Below the pieces are notes generated by a model. The model made no database searches. It was given only the letters and a program-made list of their open reading frames with translations, and was not told the origin of the DNA. From positions 26,604,501-26,668,500 of the forward strand of contig NC_133389.1 in NCBI RefSeq assembly GCF_047511655.1: a stretch of 64,000 bases of DNA. The letters run 5' to 3'. Both the position numbers and the translations under genes were made by a program. Source of the stretch: Castor canadensis (Eukaryota; Chordata; Mammalia; Rodentia; Castoridae). Below, one piece after another: positions 31,055 to 44,103 of this stretch. Numbering within the stretch: position 1 is the first letter of the stretch; each line of letters opens with the position of its first letter.

Positions 31055-32280
31055 ACTGCCCTTTAAAAATGTGAAGTTGACTGGTCAAAACATCACGATA
31101 CCCCATAAAGATGCACAATTTTTATATGTCCATTAAAAATTTAAGAGGCTTATTAAACTTACCAAAGGTATATAAAATTCTGTGAATTTTAACTAAATGT
31201 CTATGTTCTGTTTGCTGTTAAATTGTAATATAGGTTATATTTAACTTTTTTGTCCCATTTTTATACTCTCCCCAAAATCCTTTACAATTTCTTCAAGCCC
31301 TTTAAATAATACAGCCTACTGATACATCTAGTATAGAGAAATATGCTTAAAGGCTATAAAAATGGGTTTTTCTCAGAGCCTCCTGCCACTTCCATTTTAT
31401 GACCGTTTCCGTTTGCTGTGTGTAATTTTGTACGAAATGCATCAAGGCTCAGTGAGTTGGAGCCGTCACTGGTCCCAGAGAGGTCAGTCTACCAGGTCAC
31501 ACCCTTTGGTAGCATGAATTAATAAGAACTGTTGCTCATTCCCCCCTTAATTCCTGTCTCTCCTGTTAACTTCTCCAATATTTCCAAAGATTTTCTGCAA
31601 ACTTCTAAAATTACCTTAGAATTTGGGCTCATCTTTTAAGAGGCCAAACCTAAGAATAGCTTATGATCAACACCCAAAAACTAAGGAGAGTGTTTCCCCT
31701 TCATGATGCAGGTAACTGAAGAAAAGATGGACGGTCCAAGATCGTGGTGCTACTGTGAAAGCAGCTCCACCCGCCCCCAAGTCCTGCACTCACGCTGCTT
31801 CCTGCCCTAAGCCTGTTTGCATCACTTTTCAAACATTGCCATGATAAGCCCTAGTTTCACAGCTTAGCAAAAGTAGAGATGCCATGAGTGAAAGAACCGA
31901 CCTCAGAACCCAGCTACTGGAGGAAATGAGTAGATTCATGTCCCTTGGTCTTCTCGTCTCTGAAGCAGGGAAAGTTATAAATACTGTCACAGGAAAAAAA
32001 AGTCTTCACACCTCCAGCTAGTATAGGATGAGCTGTTCTCTCAAAATTGGGATATATCAGTTTTCCTTTTGGCAATACTCCCACAGTTTTGTAGCTTTTG
32101 TAAAAGTCCAGATCCTACCTGGAGTTTACAGTCAGAGATTAATGGTTAATGCATAGGAAAACAACAAAGAAACCCATTACCAAGTAAATACCCGTAACAA
32201 ACAGAGCACTGACCATGGCTAGTACCCGCTCTCTATGCTCTATATAGGCTGTCTCTGATCTTCACAACCTTCTCCCCGTT

Positions 32281-32288
32281 CATCTCCC

Positions 32289-32386
<98 letters not shown>

Positions 32387-32388
32387 AT
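32281..32388. repeat. (CT)n microsatellite, about 108 bp
   Basis: A nearly pure TC tract with a few CCC and TTT interruptions, directly next to the LTR-like repeat at 32,394. Confidence 0.95.
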
Positions 32389-32393
32389 GTGTT

Positions 32394-32727
32394 TGTGTTA
32401 GTCAACTTTCTGTTACTATGTGTTTTGGTTACTGGTTTCAGTGCATGGTCACTCGACTCTGTTGCTTTGGGCCTGTGCCATGCTGTGTGTCATAGTGGGA
32501 ACAGATGACAGGGTGACAGGGGAGGCCTGTTCACTTCATGGAAACTGGGCAATGAAAGAGACACAGGAGGGACCAGTGTCCCAAATCTCCTTCAAAGGCA
32601 TGTCCCCCATGTCCTAACTTCCTAAACTGTACCTCCTAAAGGTTCCATTCCTTCCCAATAGTGCCACCAGCTAGGGACCAAACATTTAGTAGTGGGCCTG
32701 TAAGTTATAGTCCAGATCCAAAGCATT
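32394..32727 (+). repeat. LTR-like interspersed repeat, copy 2, family unassigned
   Basis: Starts tgtgttagtcaactttctg and keeps ctgttgctttgggcctgtg and tgccaccagctagggacc, shared with the copies at 13,702, 56,464 and 57,080. Old and diverged. Confidence 0.5.
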
Positions 32728-33335
32728 TGAATCATTGGTGAGCGTGCAATGCAGTGTCACAGTGCTGCATCACCATCACTGCTATTTATTTCCAGAATTG
32801 TTTCATCATTCTGAAGAGAAGCTCTGCCCATTTGAGCAGAACGTCCTGTTTCCCTTTCCTCCAGCACCTGGTTACCCCTCTTCTACTCTGTCTCCATCAA
32901 TTTGTCCATTCTAGATGTTTCATATAACTGGAATCAGACAGTGTTTGTCCCCTGGGTCTGGTTTATTCACTTATAGTGGTTTCTTCTCTTGCAGTGTCTT
33001 TATCTGGCTTTGGTATCAGGCTATCGCTAGCCTCATAGAATGTGTTAGAAAGTGCTCCCTCCTCTTCTTTTTTTTTTTTTTTTTTGGAATTTGAGAAGAA
33101 TTCATGTTAATTCTTTAAATGTTTGTTAAAATTAACCATCGAAAAGCTACCTGGGCCCTGACTTTTCTTTGTTAAAAGGTGTTTCATTACTAACTCAGTC
33201 TCCTTATTTGTTAACAAGTCAAGCAAGGAGCTTGACTCTTCTTGGTTGAGTTTTGTTAGCTGGTATCTTATTAGAATTTCATCTGGGCTATCCAATTTGT
33301 TGATGTAAAATTGTTAGTAGCATTCTCTTTTAATC

Positions 33336-33545
33336 ATTTTTCTCCCCCCCAGCAGTACTAGGGTTTGAACTTGGGACTTTGCACTTACTAGGCAAACATT
33401 CTACCACAATGAGCCATGCCCCCCAGGCCTTTTTGCTTTAGTTTTTTTTTCCAGATAGGATCTCGCTTTTGCCTCAGACAAGCCTCAAGCCACAATCCTA
33501 CTCTCATGTGACTGGGAGTAAAGGCATGATCCACCATTCCTGGCC
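33336..33545 (-). repeat. B1-ID dimeric SINE inserted in the old L1
   Basis: An inverted ID part (gggtttgaacttgggacttt) plus an inverted B1 part. Exact 11-bp target duplications ctcttttaatc lie at 33,325-33,335 and 33,546-33,556. Confidence 0.85.
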
Positions 33546-33648
33546 CTCTTTTAATCCTTTTTATATTTCTATAAAACTGATAGTAATGTCCTCACTTTCA
33601 TTTCTGACTTTAGTAATTTTATTTCTGAATTTAATGTTCTGTTTTCTT

Positions 33649-33937
33649 TTTTTTTTTCTTTTATTATTCATATGTGCATACAAGGCTTGGTTCATTTCTC
33701 CCCCCTGCTCCCACCCCCTCCCTTACCACCCACTCCACCCCCTCCCTCTCCCCCCCACCCCCTCAATACCCAGCAGAAACTATTTTGCCCTTATTTCTAA
33801 TTTTGTTGTAGAGAGAGTATGAGCAATAACAGGAAGGGACAAGGGTTTTTGCTGGTTGAGATAAGGATAGCTGTACAGGGTATTGACTCACATTGATTTT
33901 CTGTGCGTGGGTGTTACCTTCTAGGTTAATTCTTTAG
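33649..33937 (-). mobile_element. Truncated young L1 3' end, reverse, inserted in the old L1
   Basis: It starts with a T run and is the reverse complement of the 3' UTR seen at about 38,135-38,400, including the C-rich (G-rich on its own strand) tract. Perfect 14-bp target duplications tgttctgttttctt lie at 33,635-33,648 and 33,938-33,951. Confidence 0.9.
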
Positions 33938-34464
33938 TGTTCTGTTTTCTTAGTCTAGCTAAAGATTTCCACATTTAATTCAACAAGCTTTGATTTCATT
34001 GAATTTTTTTTATATTGTTCTATTGTCTCTTTGAGTTATCTCCACTATAATTCTTATATGCTGCCTTCTGCTTGCTTTGGGTTTAGCTTGCTCTTCTTTT
34101 TTTTTTTTTTTAAGTTATCTAAGATGTACAGTTAGGTTATTGATTTGAGGTGTTTCTTTTTAGTGTACATAGACATTTATAAGCTGTCAGTTTATTTTAG
34201 CATGACCATCACAACATCCCATGAGTTGGTACTTTTATTTCTGCTTCTCTGATTTCCCTTGTGGTTTCCTTGACCCATTGGCTGTTTAAGAGCATGATGA
34301 TTTCAACATCTGTGGATTTGCAGGGTTTCCTTTATTGGTTTCTACTCCCATTCCATTGTAATCAGAAAAGAATATTTTGTATGAGTTCAATATTAAATTT
34401 ACTCTTGTGTACGCTATGGTCTGCCCTGGAGAATGCTGTGTGTACATTAACGATGTGCATTCTG

Positions 34465-37400
34465 CACTCAGTGTCAACCCACCCAGTTTCATCAAACATA
34501 CCCTGAAAGACCTAAAAGCATATATTAACTCCAACACAGTGGTTGTGGGGGACTTCAACACCCCATTATCACCAATAGATAGGTCATTCAAACAAAAAAT
34601 CAATAAAGAAATCCAAGATCTAAAATATGCAATAGATCAAATGGACCTAGTTGATGTCTACAGAACATTTCATCCAACTTCTATACAATATACATTCTTC
34701 TCAGCAGCCCATGGAACCTTCTCCAAAATAGATCATATCCTAGGGCACAAAGCAAGCCTCAGCAAATATAAGAAAATAGAAATCATACTATGCATCCTAT
34801 CTAATCACAATGCAATAAAACTAGAACTCAACAACAAAAGTAAAGACAAAAAACATGCAAACAGCTGGAAACTAAATAACTCATTACTTAATGAACAATG
34901 GATCATTGATGAAATAAAAGAGGAAAATAAAAAGTTCCTGGAAGTCAATGAAAATGAAAACACAACCTACCGGAACCTATGGGACACAGCAAAGGCAGTC
35001 CTGAGAGGAAAGTTTATAGCCATGAGTGCATATGTTAAAAAGACTGAAAGATCCCAAATCAATAACCTAATGATACATCTCAAATTCCTAGAAAAACAAG
35101 AACAAGCAAATCCCAAAACAAATAGAAGGAGAGAAATAATAAAAATAAGAGCTGACATCAATGAAATAGAAACCAAAAAAACCATACAAAGAATTAATGA
35201 AACAAAAAGTTGGTTCTTTGCAAAAGTAAACAAGATCGACAGACCCCTGGCAAACCTGACTAAAATGAGGAGAGAAAAAACCCAAATTAGTAGAATCAGG
35301 AATGCAAAAGGGGAGATAACAACAAACACCATGGAAGTCCAGGAAATCATCAGAGACTACTTTGAGAACCTATATTCAAATAAATTCGAAAATCTTAAAG
35401 AAATGGACAGATTTCAGGATACATATAATCATCCAAAACAGAACCAAGAGGAAATTAATCACCTCAATAGATCTATAACACAAAATGAAATTGAAGCAGC
35501 AATCAAGAGTCTCCCCAGAAAGAAAAGTCCAGGACCTGATGGATTCTCTGCTGAATTCTATCAGACCTTTAAAGAAGAACTGATACCAACCCTCCTTAAA
35601 CTGTTCCACGAAATAGAAAGGGAAGGAAAACTGCCAAACACATTTTATGAAGCCACTATTACACTTATCCCAAAACCAGGCAAAGACACCTCCAAAAAGG
35701 AGAACTATAGGCCAATCTCCTTAATGAACATTGACGCAAAAATCCTCAACAAAATAATGGCAAACCAAATTCGACAACACATCAAAAAGATTATTCACCA
35801 CGACCAAGTAGGCTTCATCCCAGGGATGCAGGGGTGGTTCCAACATACGAAAATCAATAAACGTAATAAACCACATTAACAGAAGCAAAGACAAAAACCA
35901 CTTGATCATCTCAATAGATGCAGAAAAAGCCTTTGATAAGATCCAACATCATTTCATGATAAAAGCTCTAAGAAAACTAGGAATAGAAGGAAAATTCCTC
36001 AACATTATAAAAGCTATATATGACAAACCTACAGCCAGCATTATACTTAACGGAGAAAAATTAAAACCATTCCCTCTAAAATCAGGAACCAGACAAGGAT
36101 GCCCACTATCTCCACTCCTATTCAACATAGTACTGGAATTCCTAGCCAGAGCAATTAGGCAAGAAGAAGGAATAAAAGGAATACAAATAGGTAAAGAAAC
36201 TGTCAAAATATCCCTATTTGCAGATGACATGATCCTATACCTTAAAGACCCAAAAAACTCTACTCTAGACATCATCAATAGCTACAGCAAGGTAGCAGGA
36301 TATAAAATCAACATAGAAAAATCATTAGCATTTCTATACACTAATAATGAACAAACTGAAAAAGAATATATGAAAACAATTCCATTTACAACAGCCTCAA
36401 AAAAAATCAAATACCTAGGTATAAACCTAACAAAAGATGTGAACGACCTCTAAAAGGAAGACTATAAACTTCTGAAGAAAGAGATTGAGGAAGACTATAG
36501 AAAGTGGAGAGATCTCCCATGCTCATGGATTGGTAGAATCAACATAGTAAAAATGTTGATACTCCCAAAAGTAATCTACATGTTTAATGCAATTCCCATC
36601 AAAATTCCAATGACATTCACTAAAGAGATTGAAAAATCTACTGTTAAATTTATATGGAAACACAAGAGGCCATGAATAGCCAAGGCAATACTCAGTCAAA
36701 AGAACAATGCTGGAGGTATCACAATACCTGACTTCAAACTATATTACAAAGCAATAACAATAAAAACAGCATGGTCCTGGCACAAAAACAGACATGAAGA
36801 CCAGTGGAACAGAATAGAGGACCCAGACATGAAGCCACACAACTATAACCAACTTGTCTTTGACAAAGGCGCTAAAAATATACGATGGAGAAATAGCAGC
36901 CTCTTCAACAAAAACTGCTGGGAAAACTGGTTAGCAGTCTGCAAAGAACTGAAACTAGATCCATGTATATCACCCTATACCAGTGTTAACTCAAAATGGA
37001 TCAAGGATCTTAATATCAGACCACAAACCCTGAAGTTGATACAGGAAAGAGTAGGAAATACTCTGGAGTTAGTAGGTATAGGTAAGAACTTTCTCAATGG
37101 AACCCCAGCAGCACAGCAACTAAGAGATAGCATAGATAAATGGGACTTCATAAAACTAAAAAGCTTCTGTTCATCAAAAGAAATGGTCTCTAAACTGAAG
37201 AGAACACCCACAGAGTGGGAGAAAATATTTGCCAGCTACACATCAGACAAAGGACTGATAACCAGAATATATAGGGAACTCAAAAAACTAAATTCTCCTA
37301 AAATTAATGAATCAATAAAGAAATGGGCAAGTGAACTAAATAGAACTTTCTCAAAAGAAGAAATTCAAATGGCCAAAAGACACATGAAAAAATGCTCACC

Positions 37401-38417
37401 ATCTCTAGCAATAAAGGAAATGCAAATTAAAACCACACTAAGATTCCACGTCACCCCTGTTAGAATAGCCATCATTAGCAACACCACCACCAACAGGTGT
37501 TGGCGAGGATGCAGGGAAAAAGGAACCTTCTTACAGTGTTGGTGGGAATGTAAACTAGTACAACCACTCTGAAAAAAAATTTGGAGGCTACTTAAAAAGC
37601 TAAACATCGATATACCATTTGATCCAGCAGTACCACTCTTGGGGATATACCCAAAATACTGTGACACAGATTTCTCCAGAGGCACCTGCACACCCATGTT
37701 TATTGCAGCACTATTCACAATAGCCAAGTTATGGAAACAGCCAAGATGCCCCACTACTTGCGAATGGATCAAGAAAATGTGGTATCTATACACAATGGAA
37801 TTTTATGCAGCCATGAAGAAGAACAAAATGTTATCATTCACTGGTAAATGAATGGAATTGGAGAACATCATTCTGAGTGAGGTTAGCCTGGCCCAAAAGA
37901 CCAAAAATCATATGTTCTCCTCCCTCATATGTGACGTTAGATCAAGGGCAAACACAAGGGGATTGGACTTTGAGCACATGATAAAAGCTAGAGCATACAA
38001 GGAAGGTATGAGGATAGGTAAGACACCTAAAAAATTAGCTAGCATTTGTTGCCCTCAACACAGAGAAACTAAAGCAGATACATTAAAAGCAACTGAGGCC
38101 AATAGGAGAAGGGGACCAGGAACTAGAGAAAAGGTTAGATCAAGAAGAATTAACCTAGAAGGTAACACACATGCACAGGAAATTAATGTGAGTCAACTCC
38201 CTGTAAAGCTATCCTTATCTCAACCAGCAAAAATCCTTGTTCCTTCCTATTATTGCTTATAGTCTCTCTTCAACAAAATTAGAGATAAGGGCAAAATAGT
38301 TTCTGCTGGGTATTGAGGGGATGGGGGGGAGAAGGACGGGGTGGGGGCAAGGGGGAGAAATGACCCAAGCATTGTATGCACATATGAATAATAAAACAAT
38401 AAAAATTAAAAAAAAAA
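34465..38417 (+). mobile_element. 5'-truncated L1 LINE, ORF2 to poly-A, forward
   Basis: About 3.95 kb, inserted in the old reverse L1 with imperfect 13-14-bp target duplications (34,452-34,464 and 38,418-38,431). It begins inside the ORF2 endonuclease ([14 protein letters not shown]) and keeps SKIDHILG, the reverse transcriptase core ([19 protein letters not shown], then [13 protein letters not shown] and FADD at 36,217-36,228) and the C-terminal [18 protein letters not shown] zinc-knuckle-like region. One single-base insertion near 35,840 shifts the frame, and stops at 36,451, 36,673, 37,570 and 37,849 break it further, so it cannot make ORF2p. A G-rich 3' UTR and AATAAA-containing A tail follow. 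Confidence 0.92.
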
Positions 38418-40121
38418 GAATGTGTGTTCTGTTCTTGTCAACTGGAATGTTCTATATATGGATGTTAGGTCTTATAGTATTATTTACGTCCTCTATTTAT
38501 CTTCTGTCATTCTTTTATTGAAGTGGGGGTACTGAAGTGTCCAACTAATATTGGAGAACTGTTTCTCCAGTTTTGTCAATTTTTACTTCATATATTTTGG
38601 GGCTTTATTCCTAAGTGTGTGTGTATAATTGTTCTTGGTGAATTGAGTCTTTTATCAAAATGTGCCCCCTTTTGTCTCTGAAATGACTTAATTTCTCCTT
38701 CATTCTCAGAAGACAGTTTACCAGATATGGAACTCTCTTGGTTTTTTTCCTCTCAGAATTTTTACTATGTCCTACCACTGCCTCCTAGCCTCCATAGCTA
38801 CTGATGAAAAATCAGCTGTTAATCTCATTTGAGGATCCCTTGTGACATGTCACTTCTCTCTTGCTGCTTTCAAGATCCTTGTCTTTGAGTTTTGACAGTT
38901 TAACTGAAATATGTCTTGTTATGTATCCCTTTGAGTTTACCCTATTTGAAGTTCATAGAGCTTCTTGGATGCATATATACATGTCTTTCATTAGATTTGG
39001 AGTGTTTTCAGGCCTTATTCAAATGTTTTGCTGCCCCTTTCTCTTTTCTTCCTGGGACTGCTGTGATGTATGTGCTGGTACATTGCTACCTGGACCCTCA
39101 AGATCTATTCATTTTTACTCCTTCTTTCTCCCTCTCAGTCTGGATCATTTCAACTGGCTTATCTTCAAGTTCACTGGTCTTTTCCTCTGCCTGCTTAAGT
39201 CTCCTTTAGTGAATTTTTCTTTTCAGTTAGAGTACTTTTTGTACAATGTCTGGCTTCAAATAAGGGGAAAGGAGGATCTTTCCTTCTAAATATTCCAGTT
39301 GATGCCACCAAGGAAAACCATTGCATCCTAAGAGATTCTTAAAGCAAGTTAGGCATCTGTGCTAGGACCACTAAACCAACCAAAGTGCACAATCTCAAAT
39401 TTTTGAAGGACAAGGTCTTACTGCCTGCCCTGGCACCAGCCAGCTACTCTCGGGCTGCCAGCTTCTGCACTGGGGCTGAAGAGGAGGGAGAGATGGTAGC
39501 TGGTTCACCCATGCTACTCTTATGAAGATGAGCCTCTCCCTTCTCTCCCTTCCTCTCCTAGCCGTAACGAGAGTCTGGTGTCTCTCAAAGTTCTGATGTA
39601 GTTGGTAACAATCACTCTTTGCGCTCCACAGTCACCTCACTGGAGGACCAATCACTAGATTGCCACCCTGTCATTTGATGTGATGTCACTCTTCCCCATT
39701 CCATCCTACAGATGAGTCAAACTGTGCATGGAAAGGTCAGGAATTTTCCCAGGGTACTGCCAAGAGCTCAGTCTGTCAGGCTATTTGCCTCTAGAACCTG
39801 TGCCCATAACCATTTCACATATGCACAGCATCTGTGCATGTGACCTTCACCTCTTCTTACCTTCTCCCTTACAGGGAACATTGTTAAGTAATGCTGGAAT
39901 CCAGAGAATGCTCTAAAATCTGATGTCGGACAAGCCTAAGTCAGGCCTCCTTCCAGCCTCCACTGAGTTCCTCAGGAGTAGAGAGACCACATTCTCCTGA
40001 CCCTCAACTCCTCCCTTAGAAGTCATCCTGTGCTTTTATGCCAATGGGCGCTCATGAGTTTGGTTACACTGACCATGTTGAGACGTTCTAAGTATTTCTG
40101 TGGTCTTATTCTTCTCCATAG

Positions 40122-40274
<153 letters not shown>

Positions 40275-40461
40275 AGATGGCATCTTTCCTGAGTCCACTT
40301 GATTTCCCAGTGAGAGCAAGAAGGAATACAGTCAAGTGAATTCAAGGATCTGTTCAGTCTGGTAAAAGCAGATCAAATCAGAGATGGAAAGCCTATGGAA
40401 AGTGCTAAACTAAACAGAATAAGACACATCTCTGTCATTATTTTTGGTATCTGCTGCTCAG

Positions 40462-40467
40462 AATAAA
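40462..40467 (+). terminator. Proximal AATAAA signal in MYO5B 3' UTR
   Basis: An AATAAA lies 188 bases after the stop codon, followed within 40 bases by T-rich sequence. It would give a short 3' UTR lacking the SINE and AT repeat. Use is unproven. Confidence 0.35.
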
Positions 40468-40650
40468 AACACTTGAAATATGGAAGTTCTTTTAAGGTTT
40501 GATTTCAGTTTAAACAAGTACACATCATAATCTGTACCCACCAAGCAGTCCCCATGGCCATATACAAGGTTCCAGTTCTATAAAATGGAAGGTATCTAGT
40601 TTTGATCTTTGCATGTAACTGGAGAATGTCCAAATTAGCATCATATTCAG

Positions 40651-40773
40651 AGCTGGTATGGTGGCACATACCTGTAAATCCCAGCACTCAGGAGGCTGAA
40701 GGAGGAGGATTGGGCATTCTAGACTAGCATGGGCTACATAGCAAAACCCCATTTCAAAAAAACAAAGCAAAAA
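40651..40773 (+). repeat. B1-like SINE in the MYO5B 3' UTR
   Basis: Shows agctggtatggtggcacata, cccagcactcaggaggctga and gctacatagcaaaacccc with an A-rich tail leading into the AT repeat. Confidence 0.75.
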
Positions 40774-40775
40774 TA

Positions 40776-40778
<3 letters not shown>

Positions 40779-40827
<49 letters not shown>
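40779..40827. repeat. (AT)n microsatellite
   Basis: About 24 AT units directly after the SINE tail; it was probably born from that tail. Being self-complementary it could form a hairpin in the UTR. Confidence 0.95.
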
Positions 40828-40830
<3 letters not shown>

Positions 40831-41180
40831 GTATGTGACATATTGCCATCATAGAACATTTAACAAATAATGGTTGTAATAACCATGAAAATGCCATTTG
40901 CTGATATTTCCCTGGGTTGACAAATGAGGTATGGATGAGCTTGTGGTAAGCTGCTCGTAAGGGCAAAAATACAGGCCCAGGCCTTCTGAGAGGCTTCCAA
41001 AAGTATTTGCTGATGGTTGGTGAAGCAGAGCCAGTGGTGTAATTGACGTCCAGATCAAACATTTTGAATATTGGTTTCTGAAGCAAAATCAGAAAACCCA
41101 GCCTCTAGTATGTGTAATGTTGGGTTTGTGGAAGAGTTACGTTAGAAATGTTGTCTTAGACATCAAATGTGAGAGAGGAA

Positions 41181-41225
41181 GGGCTGGGGCTATAGCTCAG
41201 TGTTAGAGCACTTGCCTACCATGTG
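41181..41225 (+). repeat. ID SINE fragment
   Basis: gggctggggctatagctcag and the tgttagagcacttgcc box; the 3' part is missing. Confidence 0.65.
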
Positions 41226-44083
41226 AAAAAGAAAAAACTTTATTTCCAGTGCTGTCCAGTCACTTACCAAGTCCACCAAAATTTTCACAAAAAAAATGCA
41301 TATAAGCCAAATGTTAGCCAAATAACTACTCTTATTTATAAATGTAAAAAAAAACAAGTCTGCGTGAAAGCTTTTAGTCTGTTAATGTCACCAAACCTCC
41401 AACAAGAGCATCACATAATGTGCTGCTAATTCCTCTAACTTAAGAGTCCGATTGTTTGAAAAACCTCTAAAACATGATTCAGAATCATTAAATTATTATC
41501 CAAAGGTTTGTGTTTTTCGTTGTTTTCTTGTTTGGAAAGAATAAAACAGCTTAGGCCAACTTTCCCTTTTCACGTTATTTTCAACATTTTTCAAACTGCA
41601 TAAAAAATCATTTTAAATATCTCAGCTATGGAAATACAGATTTAAAAAAGAATATTCAGTGATAATAGAGTAGGCTTAGATGTTTGCTGCTCTTAGAATT
41701 TTTCTGTTTTTGAGGGTTTTTTTTTCTACTCCTCAAAAGTAAGCATTCAGTAAGAAAATTCTACATACTCCTTTTTTTTAACTGTATTTTCCATATTAAC
41801 AACAATATCCTGCTCTTCTCATCAGAACATAAGGTTCTCAATTCATACAAGAAGAGCCCAATATTACATCAAGAAAATGAGATCTGTTCATACAGTGAAA
41901 GTAGGATAGCCCCCCATTCCACCACCATCTTGTACTCAGCCACCCAGCTCAGAAGGCTCTTGGGAACACAGGATGCCCCACACTAAACAGCCCTCTGTCT
42001 GATGCCCTCAGAGCTCTATGTCCTCAGTCAGTCTCCTCACCTGCTAGGGCCAGAGCAAGGCACAGACTTGGGTTTGTGACAGTGTCCAAATGAGCTGTCA
42101 TCGGCATTATCCCGTGTGTGGCTTCTCTTGAGTATCTCAGAGCAGTGCCTTCCCTTCCCAGTTCCACAGTCCCTAAAGTCCATGACACACATCTTTCAAC
42201 CCACATGCTGACTTTGTTTGGAAAGCCAGTTTATAACAGGTTTGTGGCTACCTCCTCTTCTTAAAGTTGTTTATGAAGTATAATTTGCTTTTTTAATGCA
42301 CTTTATTTGAAGCTGTCCTAAAACCAATATAACCAAAATGCCTTGTTAGAGTGGTAAGCAGTGACTCCACAGTACAGTGGCTCACTGTCCTCCGTCTCAC
42401 ACCTTCGTTCCCTCCACTCTGGGTTGCTACTCTCCTCTCACTGGTAAATCACGAGGTGCAAAGTGCTGGCTAAATAAAAACTTGCCAGTTAGAATAAGGG
42501 GGGTGGGGTGCTTGGGAATAGTTATTTATTTAGCCTAAAAAATGGCAGATTAAGTCCTCTTCCAAAAGGTAAAAAAGGGATGTCACTGGAGTAGTTCTTA
42601 ACTTACAGATTATTGACCAATGCAGTCATTGATTAATGTTTGAGTCTGCCCTATTTAACTCCATAGTTAAAAACTGAAAAGTATCTTTAGGGAAACCCAT
42701 AAATTTTTGTTAGAATTTTAATTCTCTGTACCTTTTACTTTGTTTTGTTTTCAGTGCTGGGGATCAAATCTCCAGTCTGCTTTCTGAGGTAGTGAACTCT
42801 GCACTTTTGAAAGTCAATTTTCAACTTCATGAACTCAGTAATGACTTTTAATTTAAATGACTGAATGCAACACAAGTTTGAACTCTGCACTAGATAGCTT
42901 TATTTTTAATATTTAAAATTCAGTTGACACTTCTCACTACGTGCCTTTAGCAGTAACTGAGACAACTGACTTAACTCTTTCTCTGACATAGTGTTGCTTA
43001 TAGCAAGAATTTCAATGTTCAGTGCAACATCACGGTGGGCTTTTGGTTTGTCTTTTGAAATAGCATTTTAAAAATTACCTTAGAATCAAATCTTAAGTAT
43101 TACACGGGACTATCTGTTTACCTATAGTAACAGGTGTATTTACACATGACCTAGTTGTCACTAACATTGACAAGCATATTACCTTTGTGTGCTCTCCCGT
43201 GCCATCCTAGCTGCAGTTAGAAGGACGATACTATAGGCTTACCTGGCAAGTGGATTAGACCCAAAGGTAGAATTTTTCACACCTTTTCATGGAGCATGTC
43301 AATTAGAAGTTTCTTTCCTTGATTTGTCCAAGTACTAAATTTTAAGACCTTTTTAAAAACTAGAAATTAGGAAAGTTTAGGAAAAAGAAATCTACCAACT
43401 CATCAAATATTTACTAAGAGCCTTAATGATTGCATTAAGAATGACAGTAATAAATCAGAACCCATTTCTTTTTCATAAATTGTTTTCAAAGACTTGATCT
43501 AATTCTAAGGCAGCAAGGGTACACAAAAAGAAGCATTTGTGTAATGCCAACATAACTAAGTGGTTACTACAGTGTGACGGCATAGGGCAGGACCCTTTCA
43601 TTTCCCCTCACAGAATATTTGCAGTTGGTTTCCAAAATTAATTTGCTGCATGAACCAAATAGCAATTTGCTTTTTGTACACATTGGTGCCATGAGACAAT
43701 TAGAGGCCAGTGCCAATGATAAACATAGGACTGGGTTTTTGTTATTATAAAGGTCATTATATAAAAAAGATTTTTTTCCTTAAAATTTTTTCTAATTCTG
43801 ATAAAGGGAATCAATGAGGTGAGATTAAGCTACTTTCTAAAGTGACACTGTAACCAGATAATTCAGATGTGGACATAATATTTTGCCATCAGCTGATGTG
43901 TAGATGCATTTCCTTCCTGAAGGAGTTCACATCATAGCCAGGGGTAAATGTAACATTATAGAAGAAATACTGCTGATAAACATATTTTTCCACTTTGGAC
44001 AAATCTGTAAACTACACCTTTGTTTATAGAAAAATGCTTGTAATAGCCACTGTAACAGCTAGCTGTGGATAAAAATTTATGGA

Positions 44084-44103
44084 AATAAATACTTTTGAAT
44101 AAA
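44084..44103 (+). terminator. Paired AATAAA polyadenylation signals, likely distal MYO5B end
   Basis: Two AATAAA hexamers start 14 bases apart, the second followed by gtagtgtgcc. A T-rich run at 44,157-44,170 may serve as the downstream element. Cleavage would be expected near 44,115-44,125. Confidence 0.55.

Larger units (their letters stand above)
32755..39290 (-). mobile_element. Old reverse-oriented L1 (L1M type), split by later insertions
   Basis: On the + strand the pieces read as antisense L1: a 3' UTR-like part (about 32,755-32,990), reverse transcriptase region (32,990-33,640), endonuclease region with ccattggctgtttaagagca and cattccattgtaatcagaaa (33,952-34,464), and the ORF1/5' UTR part (38,418-39,290). 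Orientation and order are right for one damaged element. It is interrupted by a SINE (33,336-33,545), a reverse L1 end (33,649-33,937) and a forward L1 (34,465-38,417). No long open frame survives. Confidence 0.75.
28736..40121. other. Last MYO5B intron, 11.4 kb, dominated by nested L1 and SINEs
   Basis: In order: ID SINE, composite reverse SINE, another reverse SINE, about 1.2 kb without recognised repeats (31,055-32,280), a CT microsatellite, an LTR-like repeat, then an old reverse L1 (about 32,755-39,290) broken by three younger insertions. The last 830 bases before the final exon hold nothing I recognise. Confidence 0.75.

Noticed and set aside
34377-35879. 500-codon open frame and the frames following it (to 38,262)
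   Set aside because: It is L1 ORF2 (endonuclease end, reverse transcriptase, C-terminus), broken by a frameshift and stops, not a host gene.
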